From: Albifimbria verrucaria
Lineage: Eukaryota > Ascomycota > Sordariomycetes > Hypocreales > Stachybotryaceae
Length of the DNA stretch: 64,000 bases
NCBI GenBank assembly: GCA_020081605.1
Contig: JAHREC010000011.1
Location: 3,224,001 to 3,288,000, forward strand
Direction: 5' to 3'
Shown: positions 12,090 through 23,992 of the stretch, piece by piece
Layout of the letters: every line of letters begins with the position of its first letter
Numbering within the stretch: the stretch's first letter is position 1
Position numbers and translations under genes: made by a program
The notes under the pieces: generated by a model
What the model saw: only the letters and a program-made list of their open reading frames with translations
What the model was told of the DNA's origin: nothing
Databases searched by the model: none

Positions 12090-14699
12090 GACGGCAGCCA
12101 GGCGAGGGATCTATGCAGTGTCGCCGATGCCCACGATGATAGCCGTCCGCCATGGAAACATGCAACTGCAATGTGCCCAGGCGAACGTCGAGGACAGTGG
12201 CCAGTCAAGATGTCCTCCGGGTCACCCAATGTCTCGGCTGCAGAGCACGCGACCCTAGGTCTTTCAAACTTCGGTTCTTGGTTGCTGGGGTTGCGTCAAC
12301 CTTGGTGTTCCTCTGCTCGATACCACTGCTGACGCTCAAGGGGCGAGCCGGAAACTGCGGGGAGATGAAAGAAACGGTTCGACAACCAACCTCTTCCCGA
12401 ACGTGATAAATTCTGAGCCGAGGGAAGCCACGTACAAGTAGCCTAGGAACTTTTCTTGCCCCAGAAGCAACTGATGGGGACAGGTGTTGATGCCGGAGAT
12501 CTGCCTGAATGCAGGCTGGTGCGGAGTAGAGTGAGCTCGGAGCAAAGGAAGAAGGTGCAATTAGTTAGAGAGTGGCGGTCTCAGGATTTGCAATGGACCA
12601 GAGGGTGGGCGTTAACCAGAGGGGGCTGCTAGGGATGGTGTTTGGGAGATTCCTTGGTGTTGATGTCGCCAATCTGTAGGCATAAGGACCGGTGGGCTGG
12701 TGTCGTGGCCGACAAGGCACGTGCAGATGATGGCGAGCGCGAGGGGCTGGGCCTGAGAAAACTGGCACGCTAGATTGGCCAGATGTGCGTCGATGAGGTA
12801 CGATTGTCATGAACCAAAGACGCTGTTAGTGACAGATCGATGCCGGAAGCGAGAGCTTCCAAATAGGGAGCAGTGGTGGTGGAAGCTGGCCAGAAGATGC
12901 AGGTGATGGAACCAAGATCGCGGTACCAAAACGATGAAAGGAACGAAAACAAAAAGCTTTTCCATGAATTGCTGACAGTGGGAGACAAATGAGTTTCTGG
13001 AGCGTAGAAGTTTGGTACGCGCGGGTGGGCTAGTCAGGGTAGTGAGTGGACATAAAACCAGAATCCGGATCTGCAACGGGGTCGTCCCCGGAACAGGTTA
13101 TTTAACATTGGCCAGACACATCAAAGGCTTTTTGTTTGATTGACCCGTGGCGTTTGTCATAAGAGAAGGCTGGGGCCATATCAATAAGATGACTACTAAG
13201 CCCGGAGGATCGCGGGATCGAGACGCGGCATCCAAACGCGGAGATACCCGCCAACTGCAGAGAGGGTTTCAGTGGCTAGCAGCAGCATTGAATGCATTGG
13301 AATAGCGAGGTCCGTTAAGAAGGTCGACCCATCAATACTGGAGCTGGACCGGATATCTTAGTGCGGTCGACACATGACAGCCTCGAGGACTTGATGGGTG
13401 GGTGTACTATTATGAAACGGTCAAGCCTGACAAAGCTGTCAAGACCAGGGTCAAGGAGCCCGGCAGTCACAGCGGTTTGATGGAAAATGATGGACAGCAT
13501 TTAGTGTCGCTGGTCCGCAATGCCAAAGCGCGTCAGAATCTGGTCATGTTAGGGCGTTGTGGATATGGGCGGTAGATCCGAGGACCAGGCTCCGTCCGTG
13601 GGCCAAGTGCGGTAAACCGACCCATCACCGGGCAGGAGTGGAGAGCACTTTTGGGAAGAGAGGAAACAAGGGATGATGTGTACCGTGAAAGCTAAGCGAC
13701 TTGCCAGGGCCAGATCAGAACCCACATAAGGTCCATGCATGGGGCCTGCGGTAGGCATGTGTGTAGGTAGGTACTGGAGGTAGTGGCACGTATGTATGTG
13801 TATATGTCGGTGCTCCATCGTGCAACCTAGAGTACACGAACTCTCTAGGACATGGCCTGGTCGACTCGGCAGGTGACGAGGAGCGATACAATCGGTAGAT
13901 GGCCAGTGCCCAAACGGGACGTGTTGTTGACCAGGGGCGTGCAATTGGAGATCAAATTTCCAGACACAAGGGCAAGGACACCTCCATGCTGATGCCGTAA
14001 CCAGTGTGCGGTTTGAGGCGATCGCGAGGCTTCTTCCTCAAAATCCCATATCAGACCACGATCATGGAAACGGAGTATAGCAATGAGATCAAGGCGGTGG
14101 TTAACCTCCAAGGGTGAGGTCGGCCTAGGCACGGAGCAAGGGAGTCTTGGGTTTTGGGTGCTTGCTAGACAGAGAAAAGCACGCCTGAAGTTTGCAGTGG
14201 AGTCTCTGGCCCCGTCACCACTTGGAGCGGGCGGTAGACCAGGCCCCTTGACCTATAACGGCCCAAGGCAGCACAGGTTAAGTTGGGTGCCGGCGTGCTA
14301 AACGTCTGGCAAGTTCGAGACCATCGGCGGCCGCTGCTCTTACGGAGGAGACGTATGCAGAAGACGTCGAGGTGGCGCCCTCCATCACAGCGGGCTGGTG
14401 ATGGCGATCCCATGAAAAGACGGCAGGGATATCCTGTGTTGGCCAGGGTCTCTGTCAGTGGGGAGAGATGAGCTTCTGCTTTGTGGGCAATTAGGAATTA
14501 GAATGGGCGGATCTTTTGAAGGTTGCTGGTGGAGGTGCAGCGAGTGCCGTCATGTCGATGTGGATGCTGGTTAATTGCACGCGTCTTGTTTGCATGGGGA
14601 GCGCGCGTGTGTGAGAGATAGAGAGAGAGTGTGTGAGGGAATGACTTGTGAGGGTGACATTCTCGGTGGGCGTTCCGAAGCGGAGCCTGCCATGCCTAA

Positions 14700-14862
14700 T
14701 AAGTAGGTACCTTAGGTAGCCCTGCTATGTTAGTACCTTGCTGGGAATGGATAGTTGAAGAGGCAGATGGTAGATACCACCTAAGGTAGCAGTTGGAAGA
14801 GGTTGCTTGGTCTGTCAACAATTACCTACTAACCTACCTAACATAAGGTAAGGTGTAGTCAG
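14700..14862. repeat. Cluster of ACCTWAGGT-type palindromes
   Basis: At 14704-14718 the string TAGGTACCTTAGGTA, at 14779-14788 CACCTAAGGT, and at 14822-14852 a run of CCTACC/ACCTAACC ending in AAGGTAAGGT. The same short palindrome recurs elsewhere in the window only outside coding sequence. Confidence 0.7.
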
Positions 14863-14920
14863 TCTACTACCTGGCAGTAAGCAAGCAAGCAATGGAAGAG
14901 CAAGCATCTCGGCGGCAGTC

Positions 14921-14960
14921 GGTATGGGTATGGGTATGGGTATGGTATGGTATGGTATGG
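14921..14960. repeat. GGGTAT / GGTAT tandem repeat
   Basis: About three GGGTAT-like units followed by pentameric GGTAT units, read directly from the sequence. No coding meaning is apparent. Confidence 0.9.
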
Positions 14961-17900
14961 CAGAGGTAGGTCAACAGAGGTACCTCCAGTTACCCTTACA
15001 GCGAGTGCTGGTTGCTCGATGGCTGCCTGACCGAAAAAGAGCTGGCTGACCTAATGAGCATGTAAGATCAAAACCCTCTCACGCCCTACCGTAGCTCCAA
15101 CAAGCAAACAGGAAGGGCTCGTGCTTTTCCGAGTCCTGCCAGAGGTGCATCTCGCATCGCATCCGCATCGCCTGGCCAAGCTAAAACAAAACAATCCCGG
15201 AGAATTTCCCAGCCTGCTTCACCACCGAAACACCGCGCCAGACGACTTTTTGTTTCTTCAGCTCCCCGTTTCATGCAACCACCTTCTCCTTTGGACCGCG
15301 ACTCCTGCTCGCTTTGATGACTTGCCCTCGACATATACCCACCCCCGTCCTCCTATAAGGCAGGGATTGAAATCACCGTTGCATCTAATGCCCTTGGGCA
15401 TGGATGACCATGCGTCGCTTCCAACACCGTCATCTTCGTCTTTACAGGACAGTTCCTACCGTCCCTGCTGCAGGTGCCAAAGCCGCATCGCAAAAATCCT
15501 CTACATACTGTAGTACAGCGCGCTGCCAGCAAAAGGGCGGGTGATGGCGCGAGCGTTTGCATGATGCACTCATCATCACAGCTGACGCAGCCTCCTCGCC
15601 TCCGCCGGCCGGTCAGTCCAGGTGAGCGAGCCCAGCCAAGACGCAGGCCGTCCTATTATCCCATTTCTGCCCGTCTTGGACCGATAGCGGACTTCTTATA
15701 ACCCTCTCGCCATCAAGTCCATCTAGCAGTCGTGCTCATTGGGTCCGGGTAAAGGCGTGGAGCCGGCGACGCCAGAGAGCTTCATTTCCCACCACATCCC
15801 TGCCCCGAAATGAGCTCTCCGTACAGTAATCATCGAGGCGAGATTGAGCCAGACGGATGCCCAAGAGCACCCAGCATGGCAAATTATTCATCTGCCCTCG
15901 CTCGCCGCCGTGGCCAATGCTGGCTGTGCTGTTGCGTGAGGCGCTTTACCCCCATGTCTGTGTCTGCGTCTGTGTCTGTGTCCACATTTTGCTGCAGAGC
16001 TTGTCTTGCCGTCTGATGGAGATCAGAGGCCGGGATGGCACTCCTGCTATGCAGTGCTAAACCGTGCTTTTAGCATTGGCTCCATCCGAGTTGGCGTGAG
16101 AAGCAAATTGCAGCGTCACTTCGACCCGGCTGTCGCGCGGAAGACGGCCTGACATGGCATGGCCTGGCCCGGTCCAGCGAGGTGGGTCAGGACAGATCTA
16201 CGTGCGATATGCAGTGTTTGAAAGCCTAGAGGGCTGGCTGTACCTTGGCCTTCATGCAGAGGCACATCCCCCTCCCTCTTCCCCCCTCCCTTCCTTTCCT
16301 GTCCCGTATCTCCCTCCCATTCCTTAATGGAATTTTGTGGAGTGCAGACGCGCACGCAGGTATCGATGGAACAGGGCTAAAGCAATTCGGAGATTTTTCT
16401 CCCCAGGAACAACACCTTTCCGAAGCGAGGTCCTGAATGCGGATGGCGTCTCGGCACAACAGTTGCGTTCTAGGGAATATCACCCGAGCCCTCTTATATC
16501 AGGCGGGTTTTTGCGGGCCAAAAGTCTTGGTCAAATATCAACAACTAAAGATTCGCGGTCGAATACCCAGCTTGGTCACGACCTTTGTAGACGGCATGAC
16601 ATGTTTATTTTATCGCGTTTCGTTATCCGCGATTAGGGGTGAAGTCCTCGCCCACGTCAGGAACTTTGTAATGATCGTTCCCAGCTCGCAGTTAAGTCGA
16701 ACCAGGCGATCCGGCAATCCTGATGGTTCAAGCGAAGGCGGACGCATGGCGTAAGGGACAAAGTCGTATACTGTAACGAACACAGCAGCTGCCTGTCTAT
16801 GGTTTATCAGGTCGCGCGCGCCAGAAAACAGCACGGGAAGCTCGGATATACTTACAGATGATATTACCCACAGCAGAAACAAAATGCCGCTATATGAGCA
16901 GACTACCATGCGATTGACCCATCAAACTCAAGCCAGCGAAAGGGATGTGATTATTTGGCTAGACTAACCTAGCGAACAGCCGATTTTGTCCTTGCATACT
17001 GGTTTAATCGGGAGGTTTGATTGCCATTCGCATTAAGCCGATAATGTTCCAATTGCCAGCAGCAATTAGCATCAATTGTATGCAAGCTGCGAGAGGATCA
17101 CGCATCAGCGATATGAAGTATCATAGCAAGTCCACGTTACTCAACCAAGATGTCATTGGATTCAACAACCGCAGCATCCCTCTCTCCTATCCACTCTACA
17201 TCTAGTAGATCTATCCAAAGTTTTGCAGCCACCTGGTTTCTCAAATAGAGGTAAATATATTACATAGCTTTCACTTTATCTTTAACGCACTGCTTGAGTG
17301 ATAAATGTTTTGACAGAGTATGCTGTCACTCCCACTATTTCACTCGTTACACGTAATCAACGAAACTATGGTCTTTCCTACTAATAGAGCCTTGCTTCAT
17401 AGAATAAATTGACAGTCTGGCAGCAGGGGAAACTTGAATCTCCACAGATCAAGTGTTGAGAAGACAACATCTTCCCTGGTGGTTTGAATTCACAAATTTA
17501 ATCGTTTAAGTACCGGCATCTTTGGCTTGGGAGTACCGTAGAGTATCTCCTGCCAGCTGGTACTAGTTTTAGACGGGAGCGTCTGAGCTGGCTATTCGTT
17601 TCTCTTCCTCTTGCTGCATTCCACTATTTTTAGAGAGGTGTGAGTATCAAGTACCGTAGATGAGACAGCATAGCTCTTCGACGCTCGTACAGTCAGCTTG
17701 GAAGACTGATTGACGCGACTTAGTCTTGTGAACAACTTCAGATTCGCCCGTGATAGACGATTCATCACAATGTACCCTCGAGCCTCTAGCTGCAAGAAGC
17801 AAAGCAGATTTGGAAACTCATGAATGATGTGGCTACTAGAGAATTCTCATCCGGACAGATGTTGACGGACCTTGTTACCGGAATTAGCTTGATTATTCTT

Positions 17901-19636
17901 AAAACACGCTCTTTTTCTTGTAAAGTCACTAAATATCCCAAGATTCCTCGATTCTGCCTGGAACCCGCTCGACCTTACTTCGAAGCCATCCTCTGCAACG
18001 GAGTGGGAAGGCGGGTGATATATCTAGTGAAACATGTACCAGAAGCTTTATCAGTACAGATCGTGGCTATGAAGTGCCTGGCGGGCGTATCTACTATGTT
18101 TAACGTTGGCGATGGAGGCGCAAGCTTCAATAGCAATGGTAGTCCCTTTCAGCTGTTACGCGACGAAGACTTTGATGTAAATGACAAGTCCATCATCCCA
18201 GAAAAACCGCTCAGCTCTGAAGATACTGAAAGGGACGTGGCCACTTCAGTTGTAGTCAAGGCTTTATTGTGATGTCCCTTATTGATAGTTGGTGGTGAAA
18301 TATGACATGTCTTATCACACGCTGAGATATATCTCTATATCGAGCTGTGATATCTCCTTTGCTTAATATTTCGTTACGAACTGGGGTTTGTAGCTGGAGG
18401 TCCAATTCCTGTTGTACACGCATGAACGGTTGCGGGTATCTACTGCCCTGGTCTAGTGCTCCTTTTGCGAATGTAGTTTCAAAAGAGTGATAACATACTT
18501 TGGAGGAATAGTTGGCGTAGAAGTATAATACAAGAATAACCATGAGCAAGGCAACTGCAGCATTGACAACCCAAACGGTCATAATCCATACCAGAATGAC
18601 AGATCAAAGTATAAGAATATCTATGTAAGTGCTTGTTGGGATGTGATGGACCAGCTTATGGTTGCAAGGAGCTTGTTTCATGCTGGGGAAGATTCTGAAA
18701 GGGTTCACTCGAATATTCCACTCCATTATGATTGCTAAAGCCTCTGTAAAGGTACGAATATCGGTTTATACAAAGAGAGGCATATGCTACACTATCCAGG
18801 GCAACAATCTCGACTTTAAGACGGGAAAATATTTAAAATTGGTTATCAAAAAGCTATATTCCAGACCATCCCGCATCTAGAGTATTGAGTTATGCTTAAA
18901 TCATTGAGCGGGGAGAAAGCAGAAGAGATGGTCAAAAGGGAAAGAAGAGTACCAGCCTCAGCTCTTACATGGTTTGTTTGTAGGCTCCCTCATCCTGATA
19001 CTAAGTCTGTGTGTTATGGTCGACATGTTGGCGTGGTATCAAAGGGTGTTTCCATAGAAGAAAACGGGGTTCTTCAAGGCAGAACTGCAATTTCTGGGCT
19101 TAAGGGATTCAAGTCATCCCATTAAAACGCATGCGCTATTGCCTATCCTACCATGTTTTACGACCGAATGGTCTGGGCGAGTATGCGAGCATTATTTACT
19201 CCATATTACAAGACAGCGTTGTTAGAATTGCGCAGCTTGTCGTCCTCACATGTAAGATCCAAAAATGGCAAATAAAACCATGTTCGACTAGGTAGTGGCA
19301 GGGTTCGCAGAAGGCTGAGCTACGTCATTGCTACGCTGGCATCGAAACCGTTTCCGGACACAATATATACATCATCATAGTGGCCATAGGGCTGCGCCGT
19401 GAGAGCTGGCAAGTAGAAAGTAGGTCAAATATGTGTTTCATAATGTGGGTACTCATAGTCGTCAGGGAAAACCTATGTCAGACCGAAACCGAAACTCCGC
19501 GCTCGTTTATCCCAATAAAAAGCAGCAAACTTGAAGAATCCGACATGTGTGTGCCTGGGTCCTTCTCGTGCGGTTCATGTACAGCCAATTGTGCTCCAAC
19601 AACAACAAAGATATGTAGACCATGCAAATCCCTTTC

Positions 19637-20747
19637 TTAGGCCGCGGAGGCTTCACTCCTCGGCGGTGTGACTTTTCCCGTCACCTCGCCGGCTTCCCAC
19701 TCCAATCGCTCCCTGACCATATCACGCTTGCACCACTTGACGGTGATGAGGCCCCAGAGGATGACCCAGAGGAAAGGAACCGCCCAATTAATGCCATAGG
19801 CGGCGGTAGGCGGCACCTGGGGTATTACGGAAATGACGGTAAGTGGAATCGCGAGAACAAGGGCCGGTATCGACCAGAAGATGGACTGGACATAGAGCAT
19901 GCGTCGGAAGCGCGGGCTAGCTTTGTAGCGGGCGGCGAGGGCTTCGCGGTAGGGTCGACCGGCGCCGACATTGACGGCCACGACATCTTCCATAAAATAA
20001 TACGCTCCAGGCAACACCTTTCCGAGAATATCAGTACACGCACAACACAGGAGAGGGGAAATGGAACAAGGTTTGAGGAGCACATACCTTCTCGCCTTTG
20101 GCCGTAGAGCTGATACGGAATGGAGCGGGCCAGTCCATGGCGTGGTACAGGGTGATGAGGCCCAAAACACCACCGAGACAGTAGAGGATGGAGACTGCGG
20201 GCATGCACAAGACCCTCAGCCAGACCTCGTGGGGCGCACTACCGACGATGAAGAGAGCGGTGACAACGGTGATTGTGAGAGTCGAGGTCCAGGTCAACGA
20301 GTCGAAACACCATCGGCTGGTGGTGCCGAGGGGCCTGTAAAACCTCTCCTTCTTAATCAAGCGCAGGGTACGGATGGCAAACTCGAGATAGGTGGGACCA
20401 CCCCAGATGGTGGTGACGACGGCGAAGATGATCCAGCCGGGGACGTGGCCGGCGTAGTGCATGCCGTAGTAGAGGGCGATGGGGACGGCGGAGGCATCGA
20501 CGAAGACGAGGAAGAAGAAGAGGCCGAGGCGCCAACGCTTCTTGCCGTGGTGCCAGGTGAAGGGCAGCTGGGGCAGCAGGTGAGGGTTGTCGTCGTAGTA
20601 CTCCTCGAGCGTCTTGGCGCGGCGCTGCCACTCCTGGCGAGTGGCGGCCCTGGAGTCGTAGTAGGCTTCGGCCCGGGGCCGTAGGGCGTAGGACAGACTC
20701 CTCCGGCCGGCGTCGAGAGAACGGGAGACAGAAGAGCGGCGGGCCAT
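19637..20747 (-). CDS. Conserved multi-pass membrane protein of unknown function
   Basis: Not recognised as a named family; I believe similar proteins occur widely in Pezizomycotina. Two exons, 20747-20088 and 20017-19637, with one intron 20087-20018 (GTATGT donor, AAAG acceptor), give 1041 nt and 346 residues without any frame break. The start is the first ATG. The N-terminus is basic and Ser/Arg-rich, followed by a Tyr/Asp-rich segment and HHGKKRWRLG just before the first membrane span. About seven or eight hydrophobic segments follow, for example LGLFFFLVFVDASAVPIALY, GWIIFAVVTTIW, LTITVVTALFIVG, ILYCLGGVLGLITLY, and a terminal pair near WSIPALVLAIPLTVISVIP and WAVPFLWVILWGLITV. The tail is hydrophilic. 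Its overlapping reverse-strand frames are shadows. Confidence 0.85.
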
Positions 20748-21128
20748 GGTAGGCGAGGTCGGGCTACCGAGGGCGGCGCATGGCTGTCTGGCAGGGAGGA
20801 ATGGCGGTGGTTGGCCATCTGCAGCTGGGGAGGGCGAGGAGGGTCGGCGATGATAACCCGTTGACTGCTGTGAGCGGACGGGACGGCGGGGGCGTCTGGG
20901 GAGGCGGGTTGGGAGGCAGGTTGGGAGGCCAGAGGCAGGGCCGGATCGGAGGGCTGCTGCGGCTGCAGACTGCCTCGCCGGACTTCTGGCATTTTTGCGA
21001 GCGTGGTGGACTTGCAGCGGAGCGACGGTTGAGTTGGAAGGTTGAAGTCGGGATGAAGGTGACGGTGGGTGGGGATACAGAGTACAGATGTAGTACGGGT
21101 CACCACCTCACAGCACCGTGGCGAGAAG

Positions 21129-21160
21129 GCTTGGGGCTTGGGCTTGGGCTTGGGCTTGGG
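21129..21160. repeat. GGGCTT hexanucleotide tandem repeat
   Basis: Five consecutive GGGCTT-like units, the first with an extra G. Read directly. Confidence 0.9.
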
Positions 21161-21607
21161 AGGAGGCCGGCCGAGAAAGAAACACAACGTGGTTCAACAA
21201 TAGCGGAGAGAGACGGTTTTAAAAATAAAATAAAAAAATTGTACGAGGGCGAGGAGGAAGAGGAGGGAAAAAGTTGGAATGAATTGGAGATTGAGGAAAT
21301 GCGCGCAAGCCGGCGAAGCGGACGGAGGAAAACGAAGTGCGTGCCCAGTTCCAGTTGCAATTTGAGTCCAACTCCAATCCAGTCCAAGTCCAGCCCAGTC
21401 CTAGTAAGTGATAGTACTGTATAGTGCGGTGTGAGAACGGAGAATGGGAAAAAGGGAACGCCAAGCAAGCTGTTGCCGGCGTTAGACGACGGGATTTATC
21501 GACCAAGTCGACGAAGCAGAAAAAAGAGGGCGGAGGCGGCGGGTGGATGCATGTGCAGGGGTTTGGTGGGTAAGGGCATATGGAACAAGAGGGTCTCGGT
21601 TTTTCTT

Positions 21608-21632
21608 TCATCATCATCATCATCATCATCAC
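21608..21632. repeat. ATC trinucleotide microsatellite
   Basis: About eight perfect TCA/ATC units. Lies outside any supported gene. Confidence 0.9.
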
Positions 21633-23992
21633 CTCCCATCCCATCCCATCCTGTTGATCGCCATGACGAGGTGCCAATTCCGACCGCGAAAGGGGTTGCT
21701 GTAGCGCATAGGCTAGGGGCCACCCTCCCCAACCTAAGCACTGCGCCATGCCCCATCTCTCGCGGCGACGGCCTACTTTTCTATCTTGCTTTTATTTTTA
21801 TTTTGTGGTTTCCGTCCTGTTGCCTGCAGACACACCATGTGCTGATTTCTGCTACGACCGGCGGGGCAGCGAGTGGAGCGGGTTCGGTTTGGCTGGCGCC
21901 ATGTGTATGCATGGATACCTGTGTTTTTTCTTTCTTCCCTTCTCTTTTTTCCCCAGCGCATCCCTTTTTCCCTTCTTCTTTGTTTACTTCTCCTTTTATT
22001 TTTTTATTTTTTTCTTTCTTCCTTGATTCAGCTTAGCACGCGAACCCGTTGAAGCAAAGCATGCTAGTCTCGGCGGTGCAGCATGCACGCAGGCAGAGCG
22101 GGTGGCACGGAAGGCCTCGCTCGGCGAAGGACGAGGACGGAGGGGATATATTTCCCGACGAGGAATATCATGCATCCATTCAGACAGGAGGAGCACAAGC
22201 ACAGGTGGATCCAGGACACATGCACGGGACTGGCCCCCGTATTCATGACGTCCAGTCCAGGACCCATTCTCTGGCGACGGCTTGGTCTGTTGTTCTATGG
22301 AACGGTAACGCGTGGTTACAGCCCAGGAATTGGATTCAAGGGTCCCAGCTCCGGGAGCGACGACGTCATTTGTCTTGTCACGAGCTTTTAGCTTTGGTTC
22401 GAAGGAGGCCCAGTAACACGGCATGGGTCTCTGCTGACTAACCCGTGCGGGCCAATCCGCGCGAGCTACTGACCATTTCCGTCGCTTTTTGTTGGACCCC
22501 CAGTCACCACTCCGTCACCCCAGTCACTCATCTCCCTGCTCTTCCTTTACCTCATCCATCCATCTACTACCTATGTATCCACCCAGCCAGCCAGCCAGAC
22601 AGTCAGCCAACCAGCCATCTATCTGCCTACCTACCTACCTGCCTGTCCGTCCCTCCCATGCTCCAGCTCCAGCTCCCGAGCCACCTCCGCTACGCTACGC
22701 TACGCCCTGGCCAGCTCCCTCCTCCGCTGCATCCGATTCATCACCATCTTTCTCAGGCTCTCCTCCTCCTCTTCCCAGAGACAGCCGCCCTACCGCATGC
22801 AATTACTGTACAGTACCACCGCTGATCACTCGCCCTTGGACCCCTGACAAGAACGCCAACCCACGACCAAGCAACGCGTAAGCCCTTCCAAAAGCTTAGG
22901 TCCAGCATTGGCTCTCTCAAAAAGAAGCTTGTTTTGCCGGTTCCTTGCCTGCTCGGAAGGTCTCAGCCTGCCGTCCAATCAGCAAATCAGTCAGTTCCCG
23001 GCGCTCGACAGATCGCTTGCCGAACGCCTCCTCGTGGCTTGGAGCGCTTCGAGGCATCCAGTTTGCCAGTCCCAAAATCAATCCATCGCCCGCCGCCGTC
23101 TTGCATCGGCTTCTCTCTCTTCTTTCTCTCCTGTTGATCCGTCACAGGACAGACCTGCAGTCCGCATCGGAAAGTAACCATCTTTTCTTTTTCCGTCTGC
23201 CACTTTCTCTTGGCGTCACGGTTGCAGATCACGACATATCTGAGGCCACCTGCGTCTCTTGGCACACTCGCTGTCAGCCCTCGTCCTTCTGTGATTGTCC
23301 TGCCAAGACGTGGTGCCACTGGCTATGTCGTCAGTGATGCCTGTCCCGTGTTTTACCTCCGGCTCTTCCCTGGCCCTCCGTGGCAACTCGTCCATACCCA
23401 GCACCTGTTTCCTCAACGTCCCAGTAAGCCTGTCGGTCTTTGACTCGCGCATTCATTCACCTGTCATTCAGCCGTAGCGTAAACCCCGCATCAATCAATA
23501 ACCGTACCCATGGCCGGCGTGTATGCCACGATGCAGGTCGAACCCTTGCCGCACCAGCCCAAATGAAGCACAAGCTACAGTCAACGCTCGGTCGGAGTAA
23601 CTCCTCCACTGCATATAGTAATAATTTACTGCAGCCATGGTCCTCCTATCAGCATTGGACTTGATGATTCTGCCGCCCAATACTCAGGCACATGGCATTC
23701 CTTCTGGCCGATCTATCTGCCTTTGAGGGGAGAAATACAATGGCAGATGCACTCGGTATAACGTTGCCAAATGCCGAAAGCCCATTGCCGAAGATTCTCA
23801 ACTTGACCACAACCACGGGAGCGCTTCCATGGAACCTCCCCAGAAAATGTAACGCTTCCGTATTAGCGATATGAACCAGCCAGTGCTGCGTTCAGACCCT
23901 CAAGGCTGTATAAGATGTTCATCGCATTCCCTCTACGCCTGGTCTCCCGCGGTCCAATAGCGCGTTGTCCATGTCAGATTGTGTAAACCGCA

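Larger units (their letters stand above)
12090..19636. other. 7.5 kb stretch without a recognisable gene
   Basis: Unusually long for this gene-dense window. The left part (12.1-16.9 kb) is GC-moderate, with many unrelated short open frames, a cluster of ACCT/AGGT palindromes at 14700-14860 and a GGGTAT/GGTAT tandem repeat at 14921-14960; it may include a long leader or promoter of the velvet gene. The right part (16.9-19.5 kb) is visibly richer in A and T. It contains an open frame 17820-18272 (+, 150 codons) with only faint resemblance to the middle region of zinc-cluster regulators, and 18256-18582 (-) starting with a hydrophobic segment. Neither is firm enough to call. No tRNA, rRNA or transposase is seen. 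Confidence 0.5.
20748..23992. other. 3.2 kb low-complexity intergenic region
   Basis: Between two divergent genes. It contains purine-rich and pyrimidine-rich tracts (for example 21930-22020, mostly T and C), a TGGGCT hexamer array, an ATC trinucleotide array and CAGC/CTAC-rich tracts at 22575-22650. Long open frames here are compositional artefacts with biased residues (Pro, Ser, His) and no motif. No gene is called. Confidence 0.5.

Noticed and set aside
14921..14960. CRISPR-like array
   Set aside because: Simple tandem repeat without spacers; the organism is a fungus.
17820..18272. 150-codon frame as a real gene
   Set aside because: Only a faint resemblance to a regulator domain and no supporting exons; kept as a finding, not as a feature.
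20061..20684. 207-codon Gly/Glu-rich plus-strand frame
   Set aside because: Antisense to the membrane protein, which has spliced, conserved-looking coding on the other strand.
20357..21187. 276-codon Ser/Pro-rich minus-strand frame
   Set aside because: Partly an alternative frame of the membrane protein gene and partly low-complexity upstream DNA; no motif.
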